A stretch of 21,889 nucleotides of DNA from a virus, in IMG/VR virus record IMGVR_UViG_3300000115_000234, positions 1 to 21,889 of that record. One strand, given 5' to 3'. Of this stretch, positions 9,228 to 16,872 are shown one piece after another. The notes under the pieces were generated by a model. That model saw only the letters and a program-made list of their open reading frames with translations, did no database searches and was not told the DNA's origin. Both the position numbers and the translations under genes were made by a program. Position 1 is the first letter of the stretch; each line of letters opens with the position of its first letter.

Positions 9228-11812
9228 GCTGGCATTACCTCTTCTGGATTTAATGGTGCAGCTTGTGTTTTACCACCAGTTTTAGCCATTCTAACTCTAT
9301 CTAACATACCATCTAATTGTTTAGAACCTGCATCAGAACTTCCATCACCTAACATAGATACAACATCTGCAGGAATAATATACTCATCTTGTGATACAGC
9401 AGCATCTGCAAATTTACCTATGTTCATAGGTAAATCATCTGCCATACCGCTATTACCATTACCTTGTATTAGTCCTTCTGTTTGTGCATCTGGATTACCT
9501 GCAGCTTGTTTTAATATAGTACTTCTTAACATTTGAAATTGTTCTGTGCCATATTTATTAACAAACATCATAATAATATCTTCGTTATCAGATTCGCCAA
9601 GAATAAATTTTATAACTTCTTGTGTTAATGGGTCTTGCATCATATCTATTGGTCCACCTTCTTGATAACCCATTGCTTCTACAGCTTCTCTACCTTTTTC
9701 TGTTTTAGCTAAAGCTTTTAAACCTTCATTAGGTAAATCAGTATCTCCACCATCTGCAAACATAGGTGGACCAAACATAGGCATACCACCCATAGGTTTA
9801 AATCCTGTTGGTGGTGTCATAGGTGTATTACCTGGTGCTGCTGGTGTAGGTGGTGTAAATGGTATTGGATTCTCATTAATCATTCTAGGTATTATAGGAT
9901 TATCAAAAAATCCAGAACCAACAGAAATATTAGGATTAATTTCATTATTTCCGCTAATAGGACCTATTTTATTTGATAATGGTGCACCTATAGACATAAA
10001 ATCATCACGCTTGGGTGGTGTAACACCTGCTGGACCAGTTATTGTACCATCAGAATTAAAAATTTCTGTTGGTCTTATTCCTGGACCATAGCCAAAGTCT
10101 GGCAGTTCTACTGGTTTAGGACGATTAGGTGGACCTATATCTGGTTTTCCTATAAAACCTGGTTTCGGTAAGAAATCACTACCACCTAATATTGGAGCTA
10201 CAGGTCTGCCCATGCTTCCAGGACCATCATTTACAGGCATTGGTTGTTTTATACCACTTACTGGTGCACCTATAGATATGAAATTATCTCTAGGATTAGG
10301 AGTATTTATTTTACTAAAATCAGGTATTGTTACATCTCTTCCTCCTTCAATAGGTATTGTTACTGTAGGAGGTGGTGTATTAACTGGAGGTGTTGATACA
10401 GGAGGTGGTGTATTAACTGGAGGTTGTGCTGGTCTACCAACTGCAATAGGATTAACAAAATTATTTGGTGGACTTATAGGCTCTACATTTCTAGTTCTAC
10501 CTTTACGACCTATACCATCATCAATAGGTGGTAATAGTGGTCCATCTGTTGGTGGTAAATCTCCGCCATCACTAGGTGGAGGAGTATCTATTGGTGGTTG
10601 TGGTGGTGGGGTATAAACTGGAGGTGGTGCGAAATATGGTTGTATAGGTTGTTGATTAAACCTTGCATAAGGATTAAACATACCACCCATTTGAGGATTG
10701 CCATAAAAACTTTGATAACGAGGACTTTGCATAAATGGATTACCAAATCCTCCATATCCTCCAAATCCTCCAAATCTAGGTTGATATGATTGATAACCTC
10801 TACCGCCCATAAATGGTGGTTGCAAAGGCATAGGTGGTCTAAATCCACCATAATTTGACATAGGAGGTCGTGCTTCTGTATTTTGTGGTTGTTGACTACT
10901 GCTATCTTGTATATCTCTAGCATATCTTGTTAGATATGTTTTTGGGTCATCGCCTTGAAAGTATCTGTATTCAGGCATAAAACCTGCCATATAACCAGGT
11001 GTTATAGGTCTAGTTTGTCTAGTAGTAGTTTGTGCACGACCACCAGGAACATAATATTCACCAGAACCTGTATTAAAGTTATTAGTTTCTCTTGGGTCAT
11101 AATAAACATTTTGACCTCTTCTATATCCTGTTTTACCGCCATCTGCAAAACTTGTACTACCACCTGAAGCTATTGGTATTTGTTCAGGATAATCTTCATA
11201 CATTTTTCTTTTACGCTCTTCTTCATCTAATTGAAGTTGAGCCATTTCTCTTTCAAATTGTTCTTGTGATGCCATTACTCCTTGTGTTCCTGCACCAACT
11301 CCTGCTACTATTCCACTTGGAGTCATTGCTGACTCAGCTAAAGTTTTAACTCCTAAATCAAATGTATTTGAACTCCCTCCTGGAGTTTGAGTAAATATAT
11401 CTTTCATTGATTCAAAAGCTGATTGGTCTATAGGTGCAGATGAACCAGTTGCTGTACCTGCTCCAGTACCTAAAGCTTTTGTACCCATACCTGCTGTAAG
11501 ACCTGATAATAATGCTTTAGAACCAGAGCCACCTGTTTGTGCATATGTAGCTAAACCTGCTCCTATACCTGCTGCTGCTGCTGCAGATAATCCTGCTGCA
11601 GTTCCTGCTCCTAATAAAGCAGTACCAGCCATGCTACCTAAAATTGGTGCCAAGAAAGGTAAGAAAGCTTCAGGTTGTCCTGTTTGTGGATTAACTGTTA
11701 TTGGCATAGCAGATGCTAATCCTTTAACTTCTGCAGGATTAACATGAAGAAGCATAGAATCTCCATAACGACCTTGTGCTGCTACATTTTGAGTTTGTTG
11801 TTTTATATCCAT
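9224..11812 (-). CDS. Large Gly/Pro-rich putative virion protein
   Basis: I do not recognise a functional domain in this 862-residue protein. The N-terminus (VNPAEVKGLAS, residues 25-35) is followed by a long Ala/Gly hydrophobic zone at about 50-120, like a glycine-zipper membrane insert. The middle (about 270-480) is rich in Gly, Tyr, Phe, Gln and Pro with many PPP/TPP runs. The sequence (R)D(D/N)F(M/I)SIGAP occurs twice, near residues 506-518 and 601-613. Short GG motifs recur: ASGGSTSFADGGKTGY near 215, FADGGDT near 685, and TGGKTQ near 847. The composition suggests an extended, disordered structural or ejected protein. The ribosome site AAGGAAA lies five bases before the ATG, after an 8-base gap, one of the few gaps in the window. 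Confidence 0.7.
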   Translation of the reverse strand: MDIKQQTQNVAAQGRYGDSMLLHVNPAEVKGLASAMPITVNPQTGQPEAFLPFLAPILGSMAGTALLGAGTAAGLSAAAAAGIGAGLATYAQTGGSGSKALLSGLTAGMGTKALGTGAGTATGSSAPIDQSAFESMKDIFTQTPGGSSNTFDLGVKTLAESAMTPSGIVAGVGAGTQGVMASQEQFEREMAQLQLDEEERKRKMYEDYPEQIPIASGGSTSFADGGKTGYRRGQNVYYDPRETNNFNTGSGEYYVPGGRAQTTTRQTRPITPGYMAGFMPEYRYFQGDDPKTYLTRYARDIQDSSSQQPQNTEARPPMSNYGGFRPPMPLQPPFMGGRGYQSYQPRFGGFGGYGGFGNPFMQSPRYQSFYGNPQMGGMFNPYARFNQQPIQPYFAPPPVYTPPPQPPIDTPPPSDGGDLPPTDGPLLPPIDDGIGRKGRTRNVEPISPPNNFVNPIAVGRPAQPPVNTPPPVSTPPVNTPPPTVTIPIEGGRDVTIPDFSKINTPNPRDNFISIGAPVSGIKQPMPVNDGPGSMGRPVAPILGGSDFLPKPGFIGKPDIGPPNRPKPVELPDFGYGPGIRPTEIFNSDGTITGPAGVTPPKRDDFMSIGAPLSNKIGPISGNNEINPNISVGSGFFDNPIIPRMINENPIPFTPPTPAAPGNTPMTPPTGFKPMGGMPMFGPPMFADGGDTDLPNEGLKALAKTEKGREAVEAMGYQEGGPIDMMQDPLTQEVIKFILGESDNEDIIMMFVNKYGTEQFQMLRSTILKQAAGNPDAQTEGLIQGNGNSGMADDLPMNIGKFADAAVSQDEYIIPADVVSMLGDGSSDAGSKQLDGMLDRVRMAKTGGKTQAAPLNPEEVMPA

Positions 11813-11820
11813 AAGTTTCC

Positions 11821-13125
11821 TTATTTATTTAATTTTTGTTTAACTAATTTTGTTAATCCACCAGATTTATAATTTGTTCTACCACCAGAAGCTTTTGGAA
11901 CTGGTATTCGAGATATTGGTCCTGAATAATCTACTGGTTCCATGCCTTCTAAATTAAAAAATCTAGCTGCTTCTGGATTATTTTTAATGTAATTTATTAC
12001 ACTAGGACTAAGTTTATATTGAAATTCTTTATCATCTATAGTTTCATATACAGGCTTGTCATATACTAATTGACCTTCGCCTTCTATAGCTGGTGTTCCT
12101 GCTTGTGCTAATTCTTTTAATCTTTGTTCATTAAAAAAATTTCTTGATGTATCTACTCTTTCACCTGCTGGATTTATATATCCTAAAGGAGTTCCTTCTC
12201 CTGGTCCAAAATATGTATATCCAGGTGTTCTTGGTTCAGCATCATCTTCATATTGTATTGCTTCAACATTAAATTGTTTTGGAGATTGATAAACTTCTTC
12301 TCTATCAGTCATAACTCTTTGTCCTATAAGTTTATTTAAAAAATCTATATCTACATCCATACTTAATGGAGAATCTCTATCTGCCATGGCATCTACTATT
12401 TGTTGTTTGTTATATCCATAAGAAGCTAAAAGTCTTACTACATTTTCTGCTTTTGTTCCTAGAGCACCTTTTACTTCTTCTCGACCAGATGCACCAAATA
12501 TAGGTCTATCTCCAAATTCAGGGTCTATACTTCTTAATATATTTTTTATATCATCTCGACCTTTATAAGCATCAACAATACCGCCATCATAAGGAGAATC
12601 AGTAAATTTCTGTGGATTTGATGTATCTCTCATAATAACAGCTAAATCTTTTGGTGCATTTTCTCTTATTGATTCATTAATTACTCTTGTTGCTTTATCA
12701 ATACCTACTTCACCTTGATTATATTGATTATAAATATTTTGTATATCATCATAATTTTTAGCCCTATATCTTGGATGTATAATTGTAGATTTACTTCTTG
12801 CTTCTCGTTCAAACATATCACCACGCTTTTTTTTATTTAACATAGGATTATTAGCTGCTAAATATAAAGCTTCTTCTATAGCTTTAATTTGTTTACTATT
12901 ATATCTATTAGCAATATCTGGTTGTAACAATCTTGCTCTAAAGTTATATGGTGTCATTAAAGAACTGCTATCTATAAAATCATTAATTAAAAAATTATCG
13001 TGATGTTTGCCAAACATTCTTGCTTTATATTCTCCACTTTTTGCTATTGTATCTTGTGGTGTGTATAAATATTTTTGAAATTCATTTATTTCTTGAGAAA
13101 TATCTGTTTTATCTTTTTTTGCCAT
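11821..13125 (-). CDS. Hypothetical virion-associated protein, 434 aa, with C-terminal SGG motif
   Basis: I do not recognise this protein. It is mostly hydrophilic and charged, without signal peptide or membrane segment, and looks globular and helical. The last 25 residues hold ASGGRTNYKSGGLTKL followed by a Lys-rich tail. That tail matches the ASGGKTGYQSGGLTR segment of the transglycosylase protein, which suggests that both proteins share an assembly, docking or processing signal. AGAGGAAG precedes the ATG, and the start overlaps the previous stop by one base. Its place in the virion block suggests a structural or ejected protein. No enzymatic role can be assigned. Confidence 0.65.
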   Translation of the reverse strand: MAKKDKTDISQEINEFQKYLYTPQDTIAKSGEYKARMFGKHHDNFLINDFIDSSSLMTPYNFRARLLQPDIANRYNSKQIKAIEEALYLAANNPMLNKKKRGDMFEREARSKSTIIHPRYRAKNYDDIQNIYNQYNQGEVGIDKATRVINESIRENAPKDLAVIMRDTSNPQKFTDSPYDGGIVDAYKGRDDIKNILRSIDPEFGDRPIFGASGREEVKGALGTKAENVVRLLASYGYNKQQIVDAMADRDSPLSMDVDIDFLNKLIGQRVMTDREEVYQSPKQFNVEAIQYEDDAEPRTPGYTYFGPGEGTPLGYINPAGERVDTSRNFFNEQRLKELAQAGTPAIEGEGQLVYDKPVYETIDDKEFQYKLSPSVINYIKNNPEAARFFNLEGMEPVDYSGPISRIPVPKASGGRTNYKSGGLTKLVKQKLNK

Positions 13126-13466
13126 TATCTATCTTCCTCTTTTGTTTCACAGCCAAACATATTAAAACTCATGTCAACTGCACTTGTATAAACTTTTACC
13201 ACATCAGTTTGATTTAATGTAATACCTAAAACTATTGCTAACGAATCATTAGCTGCTACTGATTTATCATAATAAAGATATTGTTTATCATCAGCACCTG
13301 CTCCTGCTACATGAACACTTAATCTAAATGTTATTGCAGAACCTGTTCTATTTGCAGCAACTATAGAACTAACTGTTGTTTGTGTCATATTAGGCACAGT
13401 ATAAAGTGTAGTAACTGTTGTTGCTGATGGGTCAACTTGACCTAAAACTTTTAAATTATCAGCCAT
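13125..13466 (-). CDS. Small beta-rich putative virion surface protein, 113 aa
   Basis: The protein is short, rich in Val, Thr, Ser and Ala with alternating beta-strand patterns, and has no signal peptide. Segments such as TTLYTVP, SSIVAANRTGSAITFRL and SLAIVLGITLNQTDVVKVYTS look like a small beta-sandwich of the type used for phage head or tail decoration. That comparison is by general pattern only; I cannot name a family. It overlaps the 67-residue gene by 8 bases and the 434-residue gene by one base. Confidence 0.6.
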   Translation of the reverse strand: MADNLKVLGQVDPSATTVTTLYTVPNMTQTTVSSIVAANRTGSAITFRLSVHVAGAGADDKQYLYYDKSVAANDSLAIVLGITLNQTDVVKVYTSAVDMSFNMFGCETKEEDR

Positions 13467-13662
13467 GTTTCATTCCCATTAATAAAAATTGATGTCTTTT
13501 TAAACCTTTACTTACTACAACACTTTGCAATTTTTGTAATTTATCTATTTCTATAGCTAAATCTTGTATTGCTTGTTCCATTATTCTTCTTGTAACTGCC
13601 TCATCTGCGGAACTATATTCTTGTTGTGCTAAAGGCAATGCTATTGATTTAGGATTTGCCAT
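13459..13662 (-). CDS. Small coiled-coil phage protein, 67 aa
   Basis: This is an unrecognised small protein. Residues 18-47 (ADEAVTRRIMEQAIQDLAIE and onward) form a probable amphipathic helix or coiled coil, and the C-terminus is basic and Met/His-rich. It starts on the stop of the 616-residue gene (TAATG) without an obvious ribosome site, so translation probably depends on the upstream gene. It may be a small accessory of the neighbouring hub protein; that is inference from position. Confidence 0.6.
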   Translation of the reverse strand: MANPKSIALPLAQQEYSSADEAVTRRIMEQAIQDLAIEIDKLQKLQSVVVSKGLKRHQFLLMGMKHG

Positions 13663-15512
13663 TATCTTTTACCATCTGGTCTTATATCTAATCTTAAATC
13701 TCCAAGTCTCCAACCATAATCACTTGATGAATTAGATACTCTAATAGCACATTGTCTGCTTCTGGCTCTTGTATTAGTAAATGTAGAAGCTGGTGTAACT
13801 GATACAGTAGATAAAGTAGATAAATCTTCTAAAGGATAATTTCTACCTTTAATTGTAATAGTTACATCATCTGTAGTATTTTGTTGGTCTCTAAATTGTA
13901 TATCAGGTATTATTTTATTTACTGCTATAAACTTTTCTCCATTTGGGTCTAAGTCAAAATCACTAGATTCTATATATGCAGTAAAATCACTACCATCGTC
14001 CCCATGTCCTACTTCATGTAAATAAATATAATTAGTATTTACTGTGCTATCATTTTTACTTGCTGCTATAGGATTGTTTAATATTACAGCAGAATCCCAA
14101 GCAGTTCTTACAAAATTATCTGATGTTGTGCCAATAGACCATACATTTTCTAAATAGTTATACATAACATATTTGTTTACTTCTAAACTATCTCCTGATG
14201 GATAAAACCACATTATTTCATTAGCACTATCATTTACTGCACCAAATACTTTAAATGCTTGTCCTTGATTTAAATCACTTAAAACATAATCTAATACTGT
14301 ACATGGTAATCTTTGAGCACTACCTGAGTAACTATAAAATCCACTATTATCCATAAAATAAACTTGATTATTAGCATTAACTGCTGCATTTGGAGATATT
14401 AAAGATGGACCATGTGCTACTTCATTAAATGAAAATACAAATGGTGCTCCTACAAATCTCATAGAAACTATACCTGCATCAGTCCAAATAAGTATTTCTT
14501 GTCTTGTTCTTAATGCACCTATAATTGTAGAACCCATAGATAGTTGTACACCACCAGCTTGATTAGTTGCAGTAGGAGTCCAATCTATAATACTTTCTGT
14601 ATCTGAAAATCTTACTAATAAAGGGTCAATAGTTGTAGAACCTATAGGATTACAACCAAAAGCTATTGCGTGTTTATCAACATCAGAAATCATTATTTGC
14701 AATACTTTTGTTGGCACATCACTAGCATTAGTTAAACTTGTTGCATTTACTGCTCTTGTATTTCCACCTGATGATTCATCCCAATAAAAAATACCACCAG
14801 CTCTTGGGTTTAAAACTACATCATCACCAAAGTTATCTATAGACCATAATCTTAATTGATTAGTTAATGTTAAATCATTAGCAGAACCCCATGTACTTGC
14901 ACCCCAAGTTCCAGAACCCCAACCTGTTGATTTTACATATACATCTAAACCTGTATTTATTTGATATGCTGCATCTGCAGCAGAACCACCATTACCACTA
15001 TCACTAGAGTTTGCTGTAGCTGTAGCTGTAAAAGTAAATGTATCTACACTAGGTACACTAGTTATTTGATATTCTTGATTTAACACAGAAGCAGTTATAT
15101 TACCGCCTAAACTTACTGCTGAACTTATTGTTACAAAATCACCTTCTACAGCACCATGTGCATCATCAGTTGCAGTTATAGTAGTGCTGCCATTAGTAGC
15201 AGCAAAAACAATACCATTAGTAGTCGTGGCTCGTATGGGGGTAACATCACTAAATACATTTCCTTCTAATATATAAAATTTTTGATGAGTACCAAGTGTT
15301 ATGTAATTTGTACCACTAGATGCTCTATAAATAAAAAGTTTTCTACAAGTTCCTATAAAACTATCTGTACTTTGTTTTTGCCAACCGCCTATTCTTTCAG
15401 GTCTACCTTTTCTAAATCTAACTTTATCTGCATCAAACCAACCACCTTCATTACTATAATTAGTACCTTCTTTGTTTATTCCTGGTTTAAATACATATTT
15501 TGCTAATGGCAT
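13662..15512 (-). CDS. Putative packaged-DNA stabilisation / tail hub protein (P22 gp10-like)
   Basis: The 616-residue protein opens with PGINKEGTNYSNEGGWFDADKVRFRKGRPERIGGW-type features: conserved Gly, Asp, Arg and Trp around residues 10-45. It is then beta-rich throughout with many aromatic and Thr/Ser residues. This start and overall make-up are typical of podovirus proteins annotated as P22 gp10-like DNA-stabilisation or tail-hub proteins, which close the portal after packaging and carry the tail. A GAGGT site lies about seven bases before the ATG, two bases after the endolysin stop. It is the first virion gene after the lysis block in reading direction. The family assignment is from memory of the pattern and should be treated as probable; a tail-needle or other hub protein is the main alternative. 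Confidence 0.6.
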   Translation of the reverse strand: MPLAKYVFKPGINKEGTNYSNEGGWFDADKVRFRKGRPERIGGWQKQSTDSFIGTCRKLFIYRASSGTNYITLGTHQKFYILEGNVFSDVTPIRATTTNGIVFAATNGSTTITATDDAHGAVEGDFVTISSAVSLGGNITASVLNQEYQITSVPSVDTFTFTATATANSSDSGNGGSAADAAYQINTGLDVYVKSTGWGSGTWGASTWGSANDLTLTNQLRLWSIDNFGDDVVLNPRAGGIFYWDESSGGNTRAVNATSLTNASDVPTKVLQIMISDVDKHAIAFGCNPIGSTTIDPLLVRFSDTESIIDWTPTATNQAGGVQLSMGSTIIGALRTRQEILIWTDAGIVSMRFVGAPFVFSFNEVAHGPSLISPNAAVNANNQVYFMDNSGFYSYSGSAQRLPCTVLDYVLSDLNQGQAFKVFGAVNDSANEIMWFYPSGDSLEVNKYVMYNYLENVWSIGTTSDNFVRTAWDSAVILNNPIAASKNDSTVNTNYIYLHEVGHGDDGSDFTAYIESSDFDLDPNGEKFIAVNKIIPDIQFRDQQNTTDDVTITIKGRNYPLEDLSTLSTVSVTPASTFTNTRARSRQCAIRVSNSSSDYGWRLGDLRLDIRPDGKR

Positions 15513-15514
15513 AG

Positions 15515-15958
15515 TTATACCTCATGCCATTCTTTACCTTCATATAACAAAGCTTCAGCTTCTCTTCTTCTAATTAAACCTTCAAGAACTTTGCCATTTG
15601 CTTTATTCCAACGCTTCATTTGTGGAACTACTTCATCATATTCTTGATTGTTTAATTTTTTTAACATAGTTGAAGAATTAAGATTGCCAGCACCAAGATT
15701 AAAAGTCCAAGATACTAAAGCATCAAACTGACATTGAACCATAGACCTTTTTACAGCTTTATTTACTGCATCTTCAAATACTTTTAAATCTTTTATTAAT
15801 AGCTCTTCAGCTTCTTCTTGGGTAAGAGTATTGCCTTCTTTTACATCTTTAGTTGAGCCATAACCAATAGTCCATACATCTGCTGCACATTTATAGGCTT
15901 CAAGTTTGCAACCTTCAAATTTTTTAATTAAATTTATACCTTCTTGTGATATGTTCAT
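15515..15958 (-). CDS. Phage endolysin, GH24 lysozyme (T4-type)
   Basis: The 147-residue protein is a muramidase that cuts the MurNAc-GlcNAc bond of peptidoglycan during lysis. The GH24 triad fits the E-8aa-(D/C)-5aa-T rule: E15 in KFEGC, C24 instead of aspartate, and T30 in WTIGYG. Later blocks FDALVSWTFNLGAG and RRREAE are typical of the family. The frame opens at 16021, but I choose the ATG at 15958 because an AAAGGGAGAA ribosome site sits just before it, and because the longer version adds only a charged, non-family extension. No N-terminal membrane or signal-anchor segment is seen, so release should depend on a holin. It follows the spanin pair directly, giving a compact lysis unit. Confidence 0.95.
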   Translation of the reverse strand: MNISQEGINLIKKFEGCKLEAYKCAADVWTIGYGSTKDVKEGNTLTQEEAEELLIKDLKVFEDAVNKAVKRSMVQCQFDALVSWTFNLGAGNLNSSTMLKKLNNQEYDEVVPQMKRWNKANGKVLEGLIRRREAEALLYEGKEWHEV

Positions 15959-15959
15959 T

Positions 15960-16343
15960 TTATTCTCCCTTTTTAGTTGTAGTAACTGTTCTATAATACA
16001 CAACAACTTCTTTAAGTTCATTTATATACCTTTTAAGTTCTTGCATATTATAAGCCATGACTTCGTAATCAGGTATTGTCATAGCTAAAAATACAAGTTC
16101 GCCTTCTTGTTTTTCTATTCTTGCAAGTTGTTCTTCCCAATTATCAGGAGTAACAACAATCCACATAGGTTCTTTTAAATCTATTTCTCTAGGCATAATA
16201 GGTTGTACTATTTTCCTATCTAGTGGCTTTGCTGTTACTTCTATCTGTTTAGTCGGTATCAGACTGCAACTGCAAGCCATCATCAAGGTCATCAACAACA
16301 TTGCTGATTTTCTCGATATCTTCCATGATATGTTTTGTACCAT
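15960..16343 (-). CDS. Outer-membrane spanin-like lipoprotein (Rz1-like)
   Basis: The 127-residue protein starts with a basic n-region (KISRK), a hydrophobic core AMLLMTLMM and the cysteines C24 and C26, consistent with a lipoprotein signal (MMA|C). The periplasmic part contains the WIVVTPDNWEEQLARIE region and a helix around MQELKRYINELKEVVVYYR. Proteins of this type stand next to endolysin and Rz genes in many marine phages. Its first 95 bases lie inside the 3' end of the Rz-like gene in another frame, the classical Rz/Rz1 nesting. A GGAAAGGAAA site precedes the ATG. The likely role is the outer-membrane half of a spanin that joins inner and outer membranes in the last step of lysis. The lipobox is imperfect (Met at -3). 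Confidence 0.75.
   Translation of the reverse strand: MVQNISWKISRKSAMLLMTLMMACSCSLIPTKQIEVTAKPLDRKIVQPIMPREIDLKEPMWIVVTPDNWEEQLARIEKQEGELVFLAMTIPDYEVMAYNMQELKRYINELKEVVVYYRTVTTTKKGE
15961..15974 (-). promoter_or_regulatory. Ribosome binding site deciding the endolysin start
   Basis: Read on the minus strand, AAAAAGGGAGAATAAA precedes the ATG at 15958, placing AGGGAG about six to seven bases upstream. The alternative start at 16021 has no comparable site. Confidence 0.7.
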
Positions 16344-16644
16344 TATTTATTTTCCTTTCCATTTCTACTGGGTCTGCCAGTATTTTTGCAGATAACTTAT
16401 AGTCTTTTATAAACTGTGTATATCTGTTTAGTTCTCTTTGTGCGGCTTGACTTTTTACAACAAGCTCATTTAACTGTCCTGTTTGTAATTCAAAATCATT
16501 CTGTAAACTTTCTATTGCTTCTTCTTGTGTAGCTATAGCACTTTCTAAAGCAACATTATTAGCTTTTAAAGTTACATTTTCGTTATATAACCAATAGCTA
16601 CCAAACCCTAAAACCATAATAATTCCTATTAAAACTTGTTGCAT
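16249..16644 (-). CDS. Inner-membrane spanin-like protein (Rz-like)
   Basis: This protein has 131 residues with one N-terminal membrane segment (about 3-19, VLIGIIMVLGFGSYWLY) and then a long coiled coil (about 24-85, with repeated Glu, Gln and Leu heptads). This is the type II single-pass layout of i-spanins, with the coiled coil in the periplasm. The C-terminal acidic tail overlaps the start of the lipoprotein gene. A good AGAGGA site lies seven bases before the ATG, which overlaps the previous stop by one base. Together with the overlapping lipoprotein and the endolysin it forms the disruption part of the lysis cassette. The family has little sequence conservation, so the call rests on architecture and position. 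Confidence 0.75.
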   Translation of the reverse strand: MQQVLIGIIMVLGFGSYWLYNENVTLKANNVALESAIATQEEAIESLQNDFELQTGQLNELVVKSQAAQRELNRYTQFIKDYKLSAKILADPVEMERKINNGTKHIMEDIEKISNVVDDLDDGLQLQSDTD

Positions 16645-16871
16645 TAAATATCCTCTATTATGTAATTTAAACCTGCTGCACTTCTATACTCTATAAGTTT
16701 ATTATTTTCATCACGAAATTTAAGATGTTTTTCTTTTTTAATTAATATTTTTTTTGTAATGTAACTTCGGTCATCTGAATCACCATATTCTTTATTAAAA
16801 GAAACAGTAACTTTATAGCGTGTCTTAAATAACTTTATAATCCATTTTATAACTAATTTAATTTTATTCAT
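16644..16871 (-). CDS. Small basic hypothetical protein, 75 aa
   Basis: I do not recognise this protein. The first 20 residues (MNKIKLVIKWIIKLFKTRYK) form a strongly amphipathic, Lys-rich helix that could lie on or insert in the inner membrane. The rest is charged, with strands around YKVTVSF and KILIKK. It starts one base after the cyclase stop, without a visible ribosome site, so it probably depends on translation of the cyclase. It lies between the signalling gene and the spanins, so a membrane-active lysis helper or cyclase partner are both possible. Neither can be shown. Confidence 0.6.
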   Translation of the reverse strand: MNKIKLVIKWIIKLFKTRYKVTVSFNKEYGDSDDRSYITKKILIKKEKHLKFRDENNKLIEYRSAAGLNYIIEDI

Positions 16872-16872
16872 C

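Noticed and set aside
10212-10616. Plus-strand open frame rich in Gly-Gly-Val
   Set aside because: It is the mirror of the Pro/Thr-rich repeats in the 862-residue protein.
10588-10923. Minus-strand open frame in another phase
   Set aside because: It is fully inside the 862-residue gene and low in complexity (His/Leu), so it is a shadow frame.
15959-16021. Longer endolysin start at 16021
   Set aside because: The extension overlaps the spanin lipoprotein gene, lacks a ribosome site and adds no signal or membrane segment; the start at 15958 has AGGGAG.
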